Part shown: positions 22,174 through 31,802 of the stretch, in pieces
Layout: the number at the start of each line of letters is the position of its first letter
Position numbering within the stretch: position 1 is the first letter of the stretch
Assembly (NCBI GenBank): GCA_949130495.1
Contig: OX422211.1
Coordinates: 338,277,504-338,341,503 of the forward strand
DNA: 64,000 nucleotides
Source of the DNA: Sambucus nigra
Lineage: Eukaryota; Streptophyta; Magnoliopsida; Dipsacales; Adoxaceae
Reading direction: 5' to 3'
Translations under genes and position numbers: made by a program
Notes under the pieces: generated by a model
What the model was told of the DNA's origin: nothing
The model's database searches: none
The model's input: the letters and a program-made list of their open reading frames with translations, nothing else

Positions 22174-23610
22174 ATGGCGCAAGATAACGTTAATCGAAGA
22201 CTCAACTTTGATGATATCCAACACAGTGAAGAGCAAGCAGCGGTAGAATTGGAGGCTTTAAGGAGCGGAGCTCCTCGAATAGAAGTGCCCCCAGTTCAGA
22301 CAACAACGGGCGCTCAAGGAGTGACACAGGCTTCCACGAGCGCTGGGCTGGGACCTGCCCAGATGACCCTCCTCATGAGCAAGTTCTATGAGTTTTTGCA
22401 AACTCCTGCAGCTTCAACGGTGCTGGGAGGACTTGAGGCCAATTCCTTCGTAACACCAGGGGCAGCTCCAACGGTTCCACCGGGCGCAGGTACAACGGGA
22501 GCAGCCCCGGCAAGCATACCCTCCGTCTTGAATCCGGCAATGGGAATCTCCGGAGTATCAACGGCGCCAGCCGTAACGATGGCTCCAACTATAACGGTCA
22601 TTCAGCCAACACCCCCATTGGGCGTTGCCCCATCGCCCATGGAGGAAATGAGGAGAGAAATGCAAAAGGAGATGTTAAAGTTTGTGCAGGCTTCCTCACA
22701 GTCTATAGGCGAGGTAGCTTCAGTCTATGACGACTTTAGGACGCCTTATCCTCAGGAATACAACGATGAGCCTTACCCGAGGGATTATATTCCCCCCATC
22801 TTTGAAAAATACACAGGGAAGGGTGGGAATCCGAAAGAGCACATTAAACGTTTTATTGAGCACCTAGGGGTGCATTGCAACAACAAGAAACTCAGGTTGA
22901 GGGAGTTTTCCAAATCCCTAACCGATAAAGCATACACGTGGTATTCTCATTTGGCCCCTAAAAGTGTTTCCACGTGGGAAGAGATGCATGTGCTGTTTGT
23001 CCAAAAGTTCTTTCTAGCAAAGGATGAATTCACTCTGACCCAACTAGGGAGAGAGAAGCAACGACCAGGAGAAGACGTGGTGGCGTACGTTCGGAGGTTC
23101 AGGGAAAGGTCTCTGGACGTGAGAGAGGAGGCCAAGGAATCCAAACTATTACAAATTTGTGCCGAAGGACTACTCCCGGAGTACATCTGCCATCTTATCA
23201 ATGAGACGCGCGAGGGAACTTTTTCGGCGTTCTTAAAATCTGCAAGGAACATCTCATTGGTCGTACGACCAAACCCGGTGGCGGTGCCTATGATATTCAG
23301 ACAGCCGATACAACCTGGGGGAGGAAGGCCTCAACCCCCACGGGTGGGATACACCGAAGGAACAGATGGGGGTAAGGCGGCGAAGAAGGACAACAAAAGG
23401 AAGTTCGGAAGGGATAGAGAAGACCCACCACCGTTACCATGCACGATAGAAGAGGCGGTGAGTTGTTATAACGCCATGGTCCAGGTGGAACGGTCTATCT
23501 GCCAAAAGGCGTTCCTTCGGAGGAACCCGATGACGCAACGAAGGCGGATCCTAGGTATTGTCAGGTTCATCGAAAGATCCAGCACCCGACAGAGAGCTGC
23601 TTCACACTAA
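22174..23610 (+). CDS. gag: Gag polyprotein (478 aa, C-terminus frameshifted)
   Basis: Gag forms the virus-like particle and packages element RNA. The ATG at 22174 is the first after the primer-binding site. The N-terminal 170 residues are Ala/Pro/Thr-rich and low in complexity. The retrotransposon gag core runs from about residue 200 (YIPPIFEKYTGKGGNPKEHI) through AYTWYSHLAPKSVSTWEEMH (about 250) to YVRRFRERSLDVREEAKES (about 310). After about 23545 the last 20 or so residues are out of frame. The expected Cys/His segment CQVHRKIQHPTESCFTL is found in frame 0 from 23559, so one frameshift separates Gag from its natural continuation. Confidence 0.9.
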   Translation: MAQDNVNRRLNFDDIQHSEEQAAVELEALRSGAPRIEVPPVQTTTGAQGVTQASTSAGLGPAQMTLLMSKFYEFLQTPAASTVLGGLEANSFVTPGAAPTVPPGAGTTGAAPASIPSVLNPAMGISGVSTAPAVTMAPTITVIQPTPPLGVAPSPMEEMRREMQKEMLKFVQASSQSIGEVASVYDDFRTPYPQEYNDEPYPRDYIPPIFEKYTGKGGNPKEHIKRFIEHLGVHCNNKKLRLREFSKSLTDKAYTWYSHLAPKSVSTWEEMHVLFVQKFFLAKDEFTLTQLGREKQRPGEDVVAYVRRFRERSLDVREEAKESKLLQICAEGLLPEYICHLINETREGTFSAFLKSARNISLVVRPNPVAVPMIFRQPIQPGGGRPQPPRVGYTEGTDGGKAAKKDNKRKFGRDREDPPPLPCTIEEAVSCYNAMVQVERSICQKAFLRRNPMTQRRRILGIVRFIERSSTRQRAASH

Positions 23611-23813
23611 GAAGAATCATTGACAAGTACATGAAGGCGGGGACGCTGCAGATCCCCCCACAGAACGTTAACAACAACCCACTTCCAGCGCATGGGGCCA
23701 ACTTGGTGATGGCCTACGATGATGAGGCGGAAGGAGAAGGAGGAAGGTCAACAATGAACAAAGGGAATTCGAAGAAACTCTGGAATATTGCACCACAGGA
23801 ATGGCTAACGTAG
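23550..23813 (+). pseudogene. Gag C-terminus / linker in a shifted frame
   Basis: An open stretch in a frame -1 to Gag reads CQVHRKIQHPTESCFTLRRI (Cys/His segment homologous to WCEFHQDHGY...DKCFTL of the left element) and goes on to an acidic linker ending APQEWLT. It then stops at 23811 with ...ACG TAG. It links Gag to the protease frame, and the start of the next frame overlaps its end by 13 bases. It looks like the middle of the same polyprotein, separated by indels or by frameshifting. Confidence 0.7.
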
Positions 23814-24562
23814 TTTTAGCCTACGATGAAGCAAGCGCTAGAGACGTGGAAGACGTATACAGCGTTGAGGGCATGGAGGCAGTCGTTGAATACAGCGCAG
23901 TTTCAAAATCCCCAAAATTCGCTTGGTTCTTCGATCAAGTGGGGATACCAAAGGAGAGCAGACTGGAAATAACTCAGGCGATCCTAGACATCGCGAAGAA
24001 GGACGCGGTTCCCTCGTTGAAATGGAGGGGACCCATGGCGAGGCTGGTAAAAAAGTTCCTATCAGAGGTGACCTTCAGCGATGCAGATAGGGCTGTAAGG
24101 TTCCCTCATAACAGGCCCTTGTATGTGACAGCCAGTATCAACGGGGTTAGTTTCGCAAGAACGCTTATGGATGGGGGTGCTTCCATCAACATTATGCCGA
24201 TCAACTCCTTCCACGCTGCTGATATCCCAGAAGAAAGGTTGGTCCCCATGCCTCTCGTAATCTCAGGGTATGACAACCAATCTTCCAAATCCATTGGATA
24301 TGTGAATGTGGGAATTGTAATGGGAAATCTGAGTTCCCACATCAAGTTCCATGTAATAGAAAGTGCAACTTCCTATCATTTACTAATAGGAAGAGTGTGG
24401 ATGCACAATCAAGGTTTAGTTCCATCAACATATCATCAATGCGCCAAGGCAAATGTCAAAGGAACAGAAGTGACCATTAGGGCTACAAAAAGACCTTTTG
24501 CTATCGAGGAAGCTCACTTTGTAGATGCGGCCCGGAGTTGGAGGAGGATGCCCGAGTCCTAA
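23801..24562 (+). CDS. pro: Aspartic protease region (253 aa)
   Basis: Retropepsin-type protease cuts the Gag-Pol polyprotein during particle maturation. The active-site motif LMDGGAS lies at residues 122-128 (catalytic Asp 124), followed by INIMP, a hydrophobic VISGYD block and LLIGRVWMHNQGLVPSTYHQ, all as in Tat-type proteases. The frame is -1 relative to the preceding linker, and the real continuation after about residue 240 is again shifted by -1 (into 24538-24906). A diverged copy of the same domain is at 53351-53830. Confidence 0.85.
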   Translation: MANVVLAYDEASARDVEDVYSVEGMEAVVEYSAVSKSPKFAWFFDQVGIPKESRLEITQAILDIAKKDAVPSLKWRGPMARLVKKFLSEVTFSDADRAVRFPHNRPLYVTASINGVSFARTLMDGGASINIMPINSFHAADIPEERLVPMPLVISGYDNQSSKSIGYVNVGIVMGNLSSHIKFHVIESATSYHLLIGRVWMHNQGLVPSTYHQCAKANVKGTEVTIRATKRPFAIEEAHFVDAARSWRRMPES

Positions 24563-24906
24563 CGACAAGAATGGAGGGGGCATGGGTTCCCTCGATCAGA
24601 GATAGAATGGGGCCTCTGAACGAGCAAAATAAAGAAGCCACGAGTAACGAAGGGGTGAGGGCCGAAGAAACCCATCAGGTGATCCCTCGACCCCAAAGTA
24701 CCACGAGGCAGCTCAAAAGCAAAGTAAGGCTTAGATTGGATCCTATGGAGCATGAGGTCCAACGGCAAAGCGTGCTGAGTCGCTTTTCAGGGGGAAGGAT
24801 CGCTGAGGCTTCGAGAGAGAGAAAGAGGAAGGCCGTGGCAACAGCTACCAACAGGCAATGCAAGAAGGTGGTCACTGAAGAGGGGAAGGTGGTATACCGT
24901 TTATAA
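24538..24906 (+). CDS. Protease-RT linker ORF (122 aa)
   Basis: A charged, basic stretch (KSKVRLRLDPMEHEVQ, RERKRKAVATATNRQCKK) without a recognised domain. It overlaps the end of the protease frame in the -1 frame and is in the same frame as the pol ORF at 24991. It is separated from that ORF by two in-frame stops (TAA 24904-24906 and TGA 24982-24984). Most likely the spacer of a once continuous polyprotein. Confidence 0.6.
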   Translation: MEEDARVLTTRMEGAWVPSIRDRMGPLNEQNKEATSNEGVRAEETHQVIPRPQSTTRQLKSKVRLRLDPMEHEVQRQSVLSRFSGGRIAEASRERKRKAVATATNRQCKKVVTEEGKVVYRL

Positions 24907-24990
24907 CGATGTGAGCGGGCGGCCGAAGAGACCGAGGATGGGGCTGACCCGTTATATGAGTGTTTCTTGGTGGATCAGCAGTGACAGTGC

Positions 24991-27900
24991 ATGGTGATAG
25001 ACAACTCCAACATACAGGAGTTCGTGGAGGAAGTCGCCGAAGAACCAGACTACATGGCAAACCAACCAAGGCCCCAGGCACAAGAGTTGGAGCAGTTGAA
25101 CTTAGCAGGAGAAGGGGAAGACCCAAGGCCCATCTTCATCGCGAAGGATCTCGGTAAGGAGAAGCGAGAAGCCCTGGTTGGGCTAATCCGGGAGTTCATA
25201 AATGTCTTTGCATGGAGGTATACCGAAATGGAAGGGCTAGATGAGGAAGTTAGCTGCCACAAGCTAAACGTGACACCGTCAGCCATCCCGGTGAAACAGG
25301 CAACAAGGACTTATAAACCTGAGTTGGACTTGAAGATCAAGGAAGAGGTTCAGCGTTTGTTGGCAGCAGGATTCATCAAACCAATACAGCATCCCCTGTG
25401 GCTATCTAGCATTGTGCCAGTAGGGAAGAAGGACAAGAGCCAAATAAGGATCTGTGTGGATTTTAGAGATCTGAATAGGGCTTGCCCCAAAGACGAGTTC
25501 CCTCTACCCTCCATTGATAGCCTGATAGATGCCACGGCTGGGCATGAGATGTATAGCTTCATGGATGGGTACGTAGGGTACAACCAAATCAAGATGGACC
25601 CCGCGGACGCAGAGAAAACGGCATTCAGAACCCCGCTGGGCAATTTCATGTACAAAGTAATGCCGTTTGGACTTAAGAACGCGGGAGCTACTTATCAAAG
25701 AAAAATGATGGCCATTTTTCACGATTTCTTCCACAAATTTGTAGAATTCTATGTGGACGATTTGGTCATCAAATCGAAGAAGGAGGAGTCCCACCTAAAC
25801 GACTTAAAGAAGGTGTTTACTCGATGTAGGAAGTATAAATTAAGGATGAACCCATTGAAGTGCGTCTTTGGATTAACATGCAGGAAGTTTCTAGGCTTTG
25901 TGGTTGATCGACAAGGGGTGCAGATGGACCAGGATAAACAACGCGCGATCTTAGAAATGCCGTGCCCAAGAACGGCGAAGGAGCTGAAAAGTTTCCTCGG
26001 TAAAGTCTCCTACCTCAGAAGATTTGTACCAGGATTGGCCGAGGTAACACACCCGTTGATGCCAAAGTTCAGATGGGAAAAGGACCACCAGAAGTCTCTC
26101 GATGAGTTGAAGAAGCTGCTCGTTTCACCACAAATCATGGTTCCTCCACAGGCAGGAGCACCGTTGCAGCTGTACCTCACCTCAACTACAAGGTCCGTTG
26201 GAGCTTTACTGGCACAAGAGATTGACGGGCAAGAACAGCCGGTGTATTACCTCAGCAGGATCATACATGGGCCAGAGATTAGATATAGCAGCTTAGAAAG
26301 GCATTGTTTGGCCTTAGTCTTTGTAGCACAAAAACTTAGACATTATATGCTGTCTTTTACAATTCATATTGTAACTAGATGTGATCCTATTAAGTATTTG
26401 TTGGCTAGAACTATCTTGATTGGCAGGGCAACTAGGTGGTTCCTTATTCTCTCCGAATATGATTTAAAATGTGTGGTTCCTCGTGCCATCAAGAGCCAGG
26501 CGTATGCTGATCTGTTGGCAATCTTTCCATCAGGAACGTTTGAACCACCTAAAGAAGACATTCCGGGAGACGACTTGCAAGCCAACTATCTGGATGCAAC
26601 CGATGAAGAATGGACGATGCAGTTTGATGGGTCTTCGGCAGAGAAAAAAGGAGGGGCAGGGGTCATCCTTTCAAAAGGAACGGAGGAGATTTGCCTTTCC
26701 TACAAACTAGATTTCCCTTGCTCCAATAACGAAGCAGAATACGAAGCGTTGGTGCTAGGGTTGCTGGAGGCTCTTCGAAGGGGAATTCGTTCTCTCTACA
26801 TCAAGGGTGACTCGAACTTGGTAATTCAGCAAGTTAACGGAGAATATGCGTTGAAGCACATGAGTTTGGCACCATACAGAACGATCATTCAAAGGCTCCT
26901 CAGCCAGTTCCACCGGACCAAAATCGGAAGACATCCCAGAACGATGAACCGTCATCCAGACGCTTATGCCAGTATTGCTCAAAAGATGGTCATGAGGAGC
27001 GATACGACTATCGTTACGATCCAACGAAGAACAGCTCCTTCGGTGGTGCAGTCAATACTACCGATGGAGGGAGACGCGGATTGGAGAGGAGAGATCAGGA
27101 AGCAACTGGAATCCGGAGAAGGAGCTATGGGACTAAGAGAGTTAGCCCAATACTTTACAAACCAGGGAAATCTTTACTACAGAAATGCAGGGGGATGGTT
27201 ATCGAGATGCATTGGGCCAGAGGAAGCAGAGCGGAGGTTGAAGAAAACACATGAGGAGCATTGCGAAACAACTGAGATACCTCTCTATAGAAGAATTCAA
27301 AGAGGCGGATATTTTTTGCCTAGAATGAAACAGGATGCGGCAGAACTACAACGGAATTGTGATAAGTGTCAGCTATTTTTCGAAGCAGCTGAGTGCCATT
27401 TCATAGAAGCCCAAACAGACTGGAGGCAGCCCTATATCGACTTTATTCAAGATGGAACTGTCCCAGCAGAGAAAGTGGATGCGATGGGACTGAAGCGAAG
27501 GGCCCCAAGGTTCTATATCCAAGAGGGGCAGCTTTATCGAAGGGGGTACTTCAACAAGCCATTGCGTTGCATCACGAAAGAAGAGGCAACTGAGGTCCTC
27601 AAACAAGCCCATGACCCAGCTCACATAGGAGGGGCCAAGTTATATGATCAGCTGATGACATTGGGATATTACTGGCCAACGATGGAGAAAGACTCTGCCG
27701 AATTCGTTCGAAAATGCAAAGCTTGCCAACTTCATGGAAATATGATCCATGCCCCATCGGTGGACTTACATTCTCTGGTAACGCCTTATCCTTTCCACAC
27801 TTGGGCGTTCGACCTCGTGGGGGCGATACACCCTTCGTCGAGGGGCAAGATATGGATACTGGTAGCAACAGAGTGCTTTACAAAATGGGCTGAAGCAATA

Positions 27901-28641
27901 CCACTCAGAAAAGCAACGGCTGGGGTAGTGAGTAACTTCATCAGAGAGTACATCATTTGCCGTTTTGGGATCCCAAAGGTTATTCTCTCAGATAATGGGA
28001 CTCCCTTCGTCAATTCAGAAGTAACGATGCTTACAGACAAGTACTCCATCGTTCATCACACTTCAACGGTGGCATACCCGAAGGGGAACGGTCAGGCCGA
28101 AGCAACTAACAAAACTCTGGTTAATATCCTGGCTAAAACGATGGAGGACTTTCCAGGATCGTGGGATGACAAGATACCAGCGGCATTGTGGGCCTATCGA
28201 ACGACGAAGAGGAAGCCCACAGGGTACACCCCATTCTCCCTTGTCTACGGGGCTGAGGCAATCCTTCCAGTGGAGTTGGAGGTTCCCTCTGCTCGATACG
28301 CCTTGCGAAGTAGCATGCTCCCTCAGAACAGGCATGTGCAGCTGGAGGCATTGGATGAACACAGAGACAGCGCAATGCAACATTTTCAAATGTATACAAG
28401 ACAGCTCTCTAGGGCATATGACAACCTGGTAAGACCAAGGAGGTTCGTAGAGGGAGATCTCGTTTTGAAAGCAGCGGTGAAACACATTAGGGGACTTCCT
28501 CTGCCAAAATTCGCAGCCAATTGGGAGGGACCTTTCGTCGTGAAGGAAGCTCATGATTCAGGTTATTGCTTAATTTCTAAGTTGGAGGAAGATAAGCCAT
28601 TCAAAATTAATAATAAATGGTTGAAAGTCTATCATGTGTAA
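24991..28641 (+). CDS. pol: Pol: RT, RNase H, archaeal-type RNase H, integrase (1,216 aa)
   Basis: Domains in order are RT with CPKDEFPLPSIDSLIDATAG, MPFGLKNAGATYQ and YVDD at residues 254-257; a retroviral-type RNase H from about residue 390; a second, archaeal-type RNase H with MQFDGSS (Asp 546), NNEAEYEALVLGL and KGDSNLVIQQV, diagnostic for the Tat lineage; two successive H2C2-like modules; and an integrase catalytic core with Asp 941, Asp 1001 (SDNGTPF) and Glu 1037 (GQAEATNK), i.e. D-60-D-35-E spacing. It ends NNKWLKVYHV. The frame is fully open with all catalytic residues present. The ATG at 24991 is only the first Met after an in-frame stop; the natural product is probably a polyprotein joined to Gag-Pro. 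Confidence 0.95.
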   Translation: MVIDNSNIQEFVEEVAEEPDYMANQPRPQAQELEQLNLAGEGEDPRPIFIAKDLGKEKREALVGLIREFINVFAWRYTEMEGLDEEVSCHKLNVTPSAIPVKQATRTYKPELDLKIKEEVQRLLAAGFIKPIQHPLWLSSIVPVGKKDKSQIRICVDFRDLNRACPKDEFPLPSIDSLIDATAGHEMYSFMDGYVGYNQIKMDPADAEKTAFRTPLGNFMYKVMPFGLKNAGATYQRKMMAIFHDFFHKFVEFYVDDLVIKSKKEESHLNDLKKVFTRCRKYKLRMNPLKCVFGLTCRKFLGFVVDRQGVQMDQDKQRAILEMPCPRTAKELKSFLGKVSYLRRFVPGLAEVTHPLMPKFRWEKDHQKSLDELKKLLVSPQIMVPPQAGAPLQLYLTSTTRSVGALLAQEIDGQEQPVYYLSRIIHGPEIRYSSLERHCLALVFVAQKLRHYMLSFTIHIVTRCDPIKYLLARTILIGRATRWFLILSEYDLKCVVPRAIKSQAYADLLAIFPSGTFEPPKEDIPGDDLQANYLDATDEEWTMQFDGSSAEKKGGAGVILSKGTEEICLSYKLDFPCSNNEAEYEALVLGLLEALRRGIRSLYIKGDSNLVIQQVNGEYALKHMSLAPYRTIIQRLLSQFHRTKIGRHPRTMNRHPDAYASIAQKMVMRSDTTIVTIQRRTAPSVVQSILPMEGDADWRGEIRKQLESGEGAMGLRELAQYFTNQGNLYYRNAGGWLSRCIGPEEAERRLKKTHEEHCETTEIPLYRRIQRGGYFLPRMKQDAAELQRNCDKCQLFFEAAECHFIEAQTDWRQPYIDFIQDGTVPAEKVDAMGLKRRAPRFYIQEGQLYRRGYFNKPLRCITKEEATEVLKQAHDPAHIGGAKLYDQLMTLGYYWPTMEKDSAEFVRKCKACQLHGNMIHAPSVDLHSLVTPYPFHTWAFDLVGAIHPSSRGKIWILVATECFTKWAEAIPLRKATAGVVSNFIREYIICRFGIPKVILSDNGTPFVNSEVTMLTDKYSIVHHTSTVAYPKGNGQAEATNKTLVNILAKTMEDFPGSWDDKIPAALWAYRTTKRKPTGYTPFSLVYGAEAILPVELEVPSARYALRSSMLPQNRHVQLEALDEHRDSAMQHFQMYTRQLSRAYDNLVRPRRFVEGDLVLKAAVKHIRGLPLPKFAANWEGPFVVKEAHDSGYCLISKLEEDKPFKINNKWLKVYHV

Positions 28642-28881
28642 ACGATTAAGTTTGTACCATCGATGTATCTACTCTTTCATTATGAATATACAAGTTTTAT
28701 TGATGACGTGAAGTATAGACATTGATATGAAAGCAGTCATAACTCAAAGATAAAACTGGAAAATATACATTCTTTCATTCAATAAACAAGAGAGCATTAC
28801 AAATTGGGAACTATTGCCCAAGAATTACATGAATGGACAAAGAAGGAAAATATATACAGGAGTTTGCTACCCTAAGAGGAA

Positions 28882-31494
28882 CTATAGGTCCGGGGAAGAG
28901 AAAAAATCCCCAGGATGGCCCGAAGAAGCTGACGCAAAGGAGCTTTGAGCATTGACAGCAACCTCTAGCCTGGTTTGCACCTGTGCGCGTTCAATAAGAA
29001 GTCTCTCCCGTTTTATCTTGGCCAAACGCAGAGCCTCTTCGGCATTCTTTATTTCTTCATCTGCCGATTCCAAAAGAGGTACCAGCTCAGCTAACTTAAC
29101 CTCCTCAGCCCGTTGGTCCTCCTGGTGCTTCCTCAACAGTTCCCTCTGGCCGATCAGCTGCTGACTCTTCAAAGTCTTCAAATGCGCTATAAGCCAGTCG
29201 AAACGGAAACCGTCACGACCCAATTCCTTCAGAAAACCCAGAAACTGATTAATAAGGGCTCGGGTAACACTGGAAGTGGGAGTATTGGCAATCTCAGCAA
29301 CAACGATCGCCATGCCTTGCAGTCGATGACTCATCACGGGAACATTGGACCGTAGGCAGTCCACGGTGAAGGTCTCGGGGTGATGGTTCACCAACTGCTC
29401 AATCACCAAGCGATGACTCACAGGCATTTGGGGAGAATTGTGAAGCACCATTAGGCAAAAGGCAGGAGGAGTTAAGTCAGGGAGAGGCAATTCGCACCCA
29501 GATTCACTTTTTGCCTCAACACCAGTCGTGGAACCTTGGTCAGCATGGTCAGATTCTTCCGAAACAGCAGGTTCCTGACGTGGTGTGCCCACAAGTGAAA
29601 GAGCTGGTGAGGAATCCTCCCGAGCAACCTGAGAAGAGATTATATAAAAATCTTAACAAGCGTTTTCATTGTTAAGTCACCGTTATAAGGTGGAGATTAT
29701 ATAAAAATCTTAACAAGCGTTTTCGTTGTTAAGTCACCGTTATAAGGTGGAGATTATATAAAAATCTTAACAAGCTTTTTCGTTGTTAAGTCACCGTTAT
29801 AAGGTGGAGATTATATAAAAATCTTAACAAGCGTTTTCGTTGTTAAGTCACCGTTATAAGGTGGAGATTATATAAAAATCTTAACAAGTGTTTTCGTTGT
29901 TAAGTCACCGTTTTGTTAAGTCACCGTTATAAGGTGGATATTATAGAAAAATCTTAACAAGCGTTTTCGTTGTTAAGTCACCGTTATAAGGTGGAGATTA
30001 TATAAAAATCTTAACACGTGTTTTCGTTGTTAAGTCACCGTTATAAGGTGGAGATTATATAAAAATCTTAACAAATGTTTTCATTGTTAAGTCACCGTTA
30101 TAAGGTGGAGATTATAGAAAAATCTTAACAAGCGTTTTCGTTGTTAAGTCACCGTTATAAGGTGGAGATTATATAAAAATCTTAACAAGCGTTTTCATCG
30201 TTAAGTCACCGTTATAAGGTGGAGATTATATAAAAATCTTAACAAGAGTTTTCATGGTTAAGTCACCGTTATAAGAAGGAGTTTATGCAGAGAATTAAGA
30301 AAGTACCTGAATCACAACAGGGGCAGGAATGGGAGTCATCACGGAGGTTAAAGTGGCAGGAACCGTTGGGAGGGGACTTGTTACCTCATCAGCCTCAACG
30401 GGGTCTCTGGCCGCAGAAACCTCAACCATCGGCATAGTTCCCTCGCCCACATAAGGTACCAAGGCAAGAGCAAGGGGTTTATGGGGAATAGATGAGGGTG
30501 GTGAAAGATCAGGAGAAAGCTGCAATATAAAAGCCAATGTTAGTAAAGAGGAACAAGTACAGAAAAAGGGCGAAATGTATCCAAGAATAACTTACCTCAG
30601 TCAGAACGTTGAAAAGGGGCACTGTGGTCAGAGGTCTCGCCAGCACTGTTGGACGAAGAATGTTTGCTAGCAGCGAGGATACTTCGACCTAGGGCAACCA
30701 ACATCCTAAATTCAGCACACAGAACGGGGTGAAAGAGAAGGAATGCCAGATCAGACAAATTAAATATGAAATAATTACCTCAGGGTCACCTGCAGCAACC
30801 AGAACAATGGGGAGAACAGCCTCAGAGGAAGCCAGTGAGCCAGAGGGGACTGGAGTAGTCGTCTCAGATTGTGTCGTCTCTGGTAGCGAAGAGACATCCA
30901 TGGGCTCTATAACCTCACCCTCCACAACCGCCTCCCTCGCCCGTCGTAAGATTGAACGACGGGCGTAAGTAAGCCCGGTCATTGGCGAACGGGGTGGGGT
31001 AGTATCGGATGAGATGGCCCCACAGCGACCGCCCACGAAACGGCTAATGGGGGGACTTGGGGGGCTAGGAGAACGAGGCCCCGTTTCTTTAAGTCCCTGC
31101 ACCAAAGTAGTTAAAAACAATATATATAAGCAAATACAGCTTGCTCTAACTAAAGAGGAAAAGAGAACAAGATAAGTGTACATACCTCAGATTGGGAAGA
31201 AGAATGAGAAGCCTGCACCGTGGGAGCTTGCTTTCGCTGGGACTTGGTGCCTAAGGTCTTCCTCCTTGACCTTGTCACATCACTGCCAATGGCTTGAGGA
31301 ACCTTCGACCTTTTCTTCCTCTTTGCAGCTGGCTCAGTGGGATCGACGACGATTGTGGGGAAGACAACGCTACGTCATTTAATGAAGTAACACCTGGGGA
31401 ACTGCCCTCAATTAATGAAGTGACACCTAGGGAACAGCCACCGTTACCTTCCTAAGCAAGATTGAGTTTTGGGCGCCAAGATTTTCTCTGACAT
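28882..31494 (-). CDS. Antisense six-exon gene in the retrotransposon (model, 533 aa)
   Basis: On the strand opposite gag-pol a gene can be assembled as exons 31494-31448, 31369-31186, 31096-30779, 30688-30596, 30519-30307 and 29628-28882 (ATG at 31494, TAG at 28882). All five introns are GT-AG (78, 89, 90, 76 and 678 bp). The last four are phase 0 and the first is phase 2, and the joined frame has no stop. The protein has a basic, nuclear-signal-like N-terminus (PAAKRKKRSKVPQ), a Pro/Ser-rich part (GPRSPSPPSPPISR), several Pro/Thr-rich segments and a C-terminal predicted coiled coil (about 29110-28970). I do not recognise a family. Extra antisense ORFs after pol are known in Tat elements. 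The first exon is the least certain. Confidence 0.72.
29629..30306 (-). other. Last intron of the antisense gene, filled with tandem repeats
   Basis: The donor CAG/GTACTT (GT at 30306-30305) and acceptor CTTCTCAG (AG at 29630-29629) frame 678 bases. Apart from short flanks they consist of the 57-bp repeat array. The other four introns are 76-90 bp, so the extra length comes from repeat expansion. Confidence 0.7.
29631..30285. repeat. 57-bp tandem repeat array, about 12 units
   Basis: The unit contains GTTAAGTCACCGTTATAAGG, then a GTGGAGATTATATAAAAATC part and CTTAACAAGCGTTTTCGTT. The word GTTAAGTCACCG occurs twelve times, and one unit near 29915 is truncated. CTTAACAA and TTGTTAAG form an 8-bp inverted repeat around a 9-base loop at each unit junction, so each unit can fold into a hairpin. 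Tandem arrays between pol and the 3' LTR are a known feature of Tat elements and can seed satellites. Confidence 0.95.
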
Positions 31495-31790
31495 ATCCAA
31501 TAAACCCCCCAACAAAGAAGGTGTCCCAACGGTTCAAAAAAGCCACGATGTCCCCTCGACAGAAGCTCAAACGTTGTTTAGTTATGACTCAGTTACATCG
31601 GGGAGAATTTTTCACTTTTTTCAAACATTACTGGGAGAATATTAGCAGGTCCTTTGGGAGAATTTCAGATATTCAAGCTGGAACGGTTGAGGCTCAGCAT
31701 TAGGAAAAAGCAGCAGGCCAGACAGAGAAGGTTCATCGGATTAAGAAGTTTTCGTGGCGGCACTTCTTGTTCCCACAACAAATCCCTCCA

Positions 31791-31802
31791 CGAAGGGGCA
31801 AA
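31791..31802 (+). promoter_or_regulatory. Polypurine tract
   Basis: CGAAGGGGCAAA lies directly before the 3' LTR start TGTAGAGG, the expected primer site for plus-strand DNA synthesis. Confidence 0.75.

Noticed and set aside
24106..28554. Minus-strand ORFs of 66-163 codons opposite gag-pol
   Set aside because: They mirror the strong coding frame on the plus strand, show no protein motifs and have no splice or start context.
29631..30285. CRISPR-like regular repeat array
   Set aside because: The repeats are direct 57-bp tandem units without unique spacers, and they lie in a plant retrotransposon. It is a tandem array.
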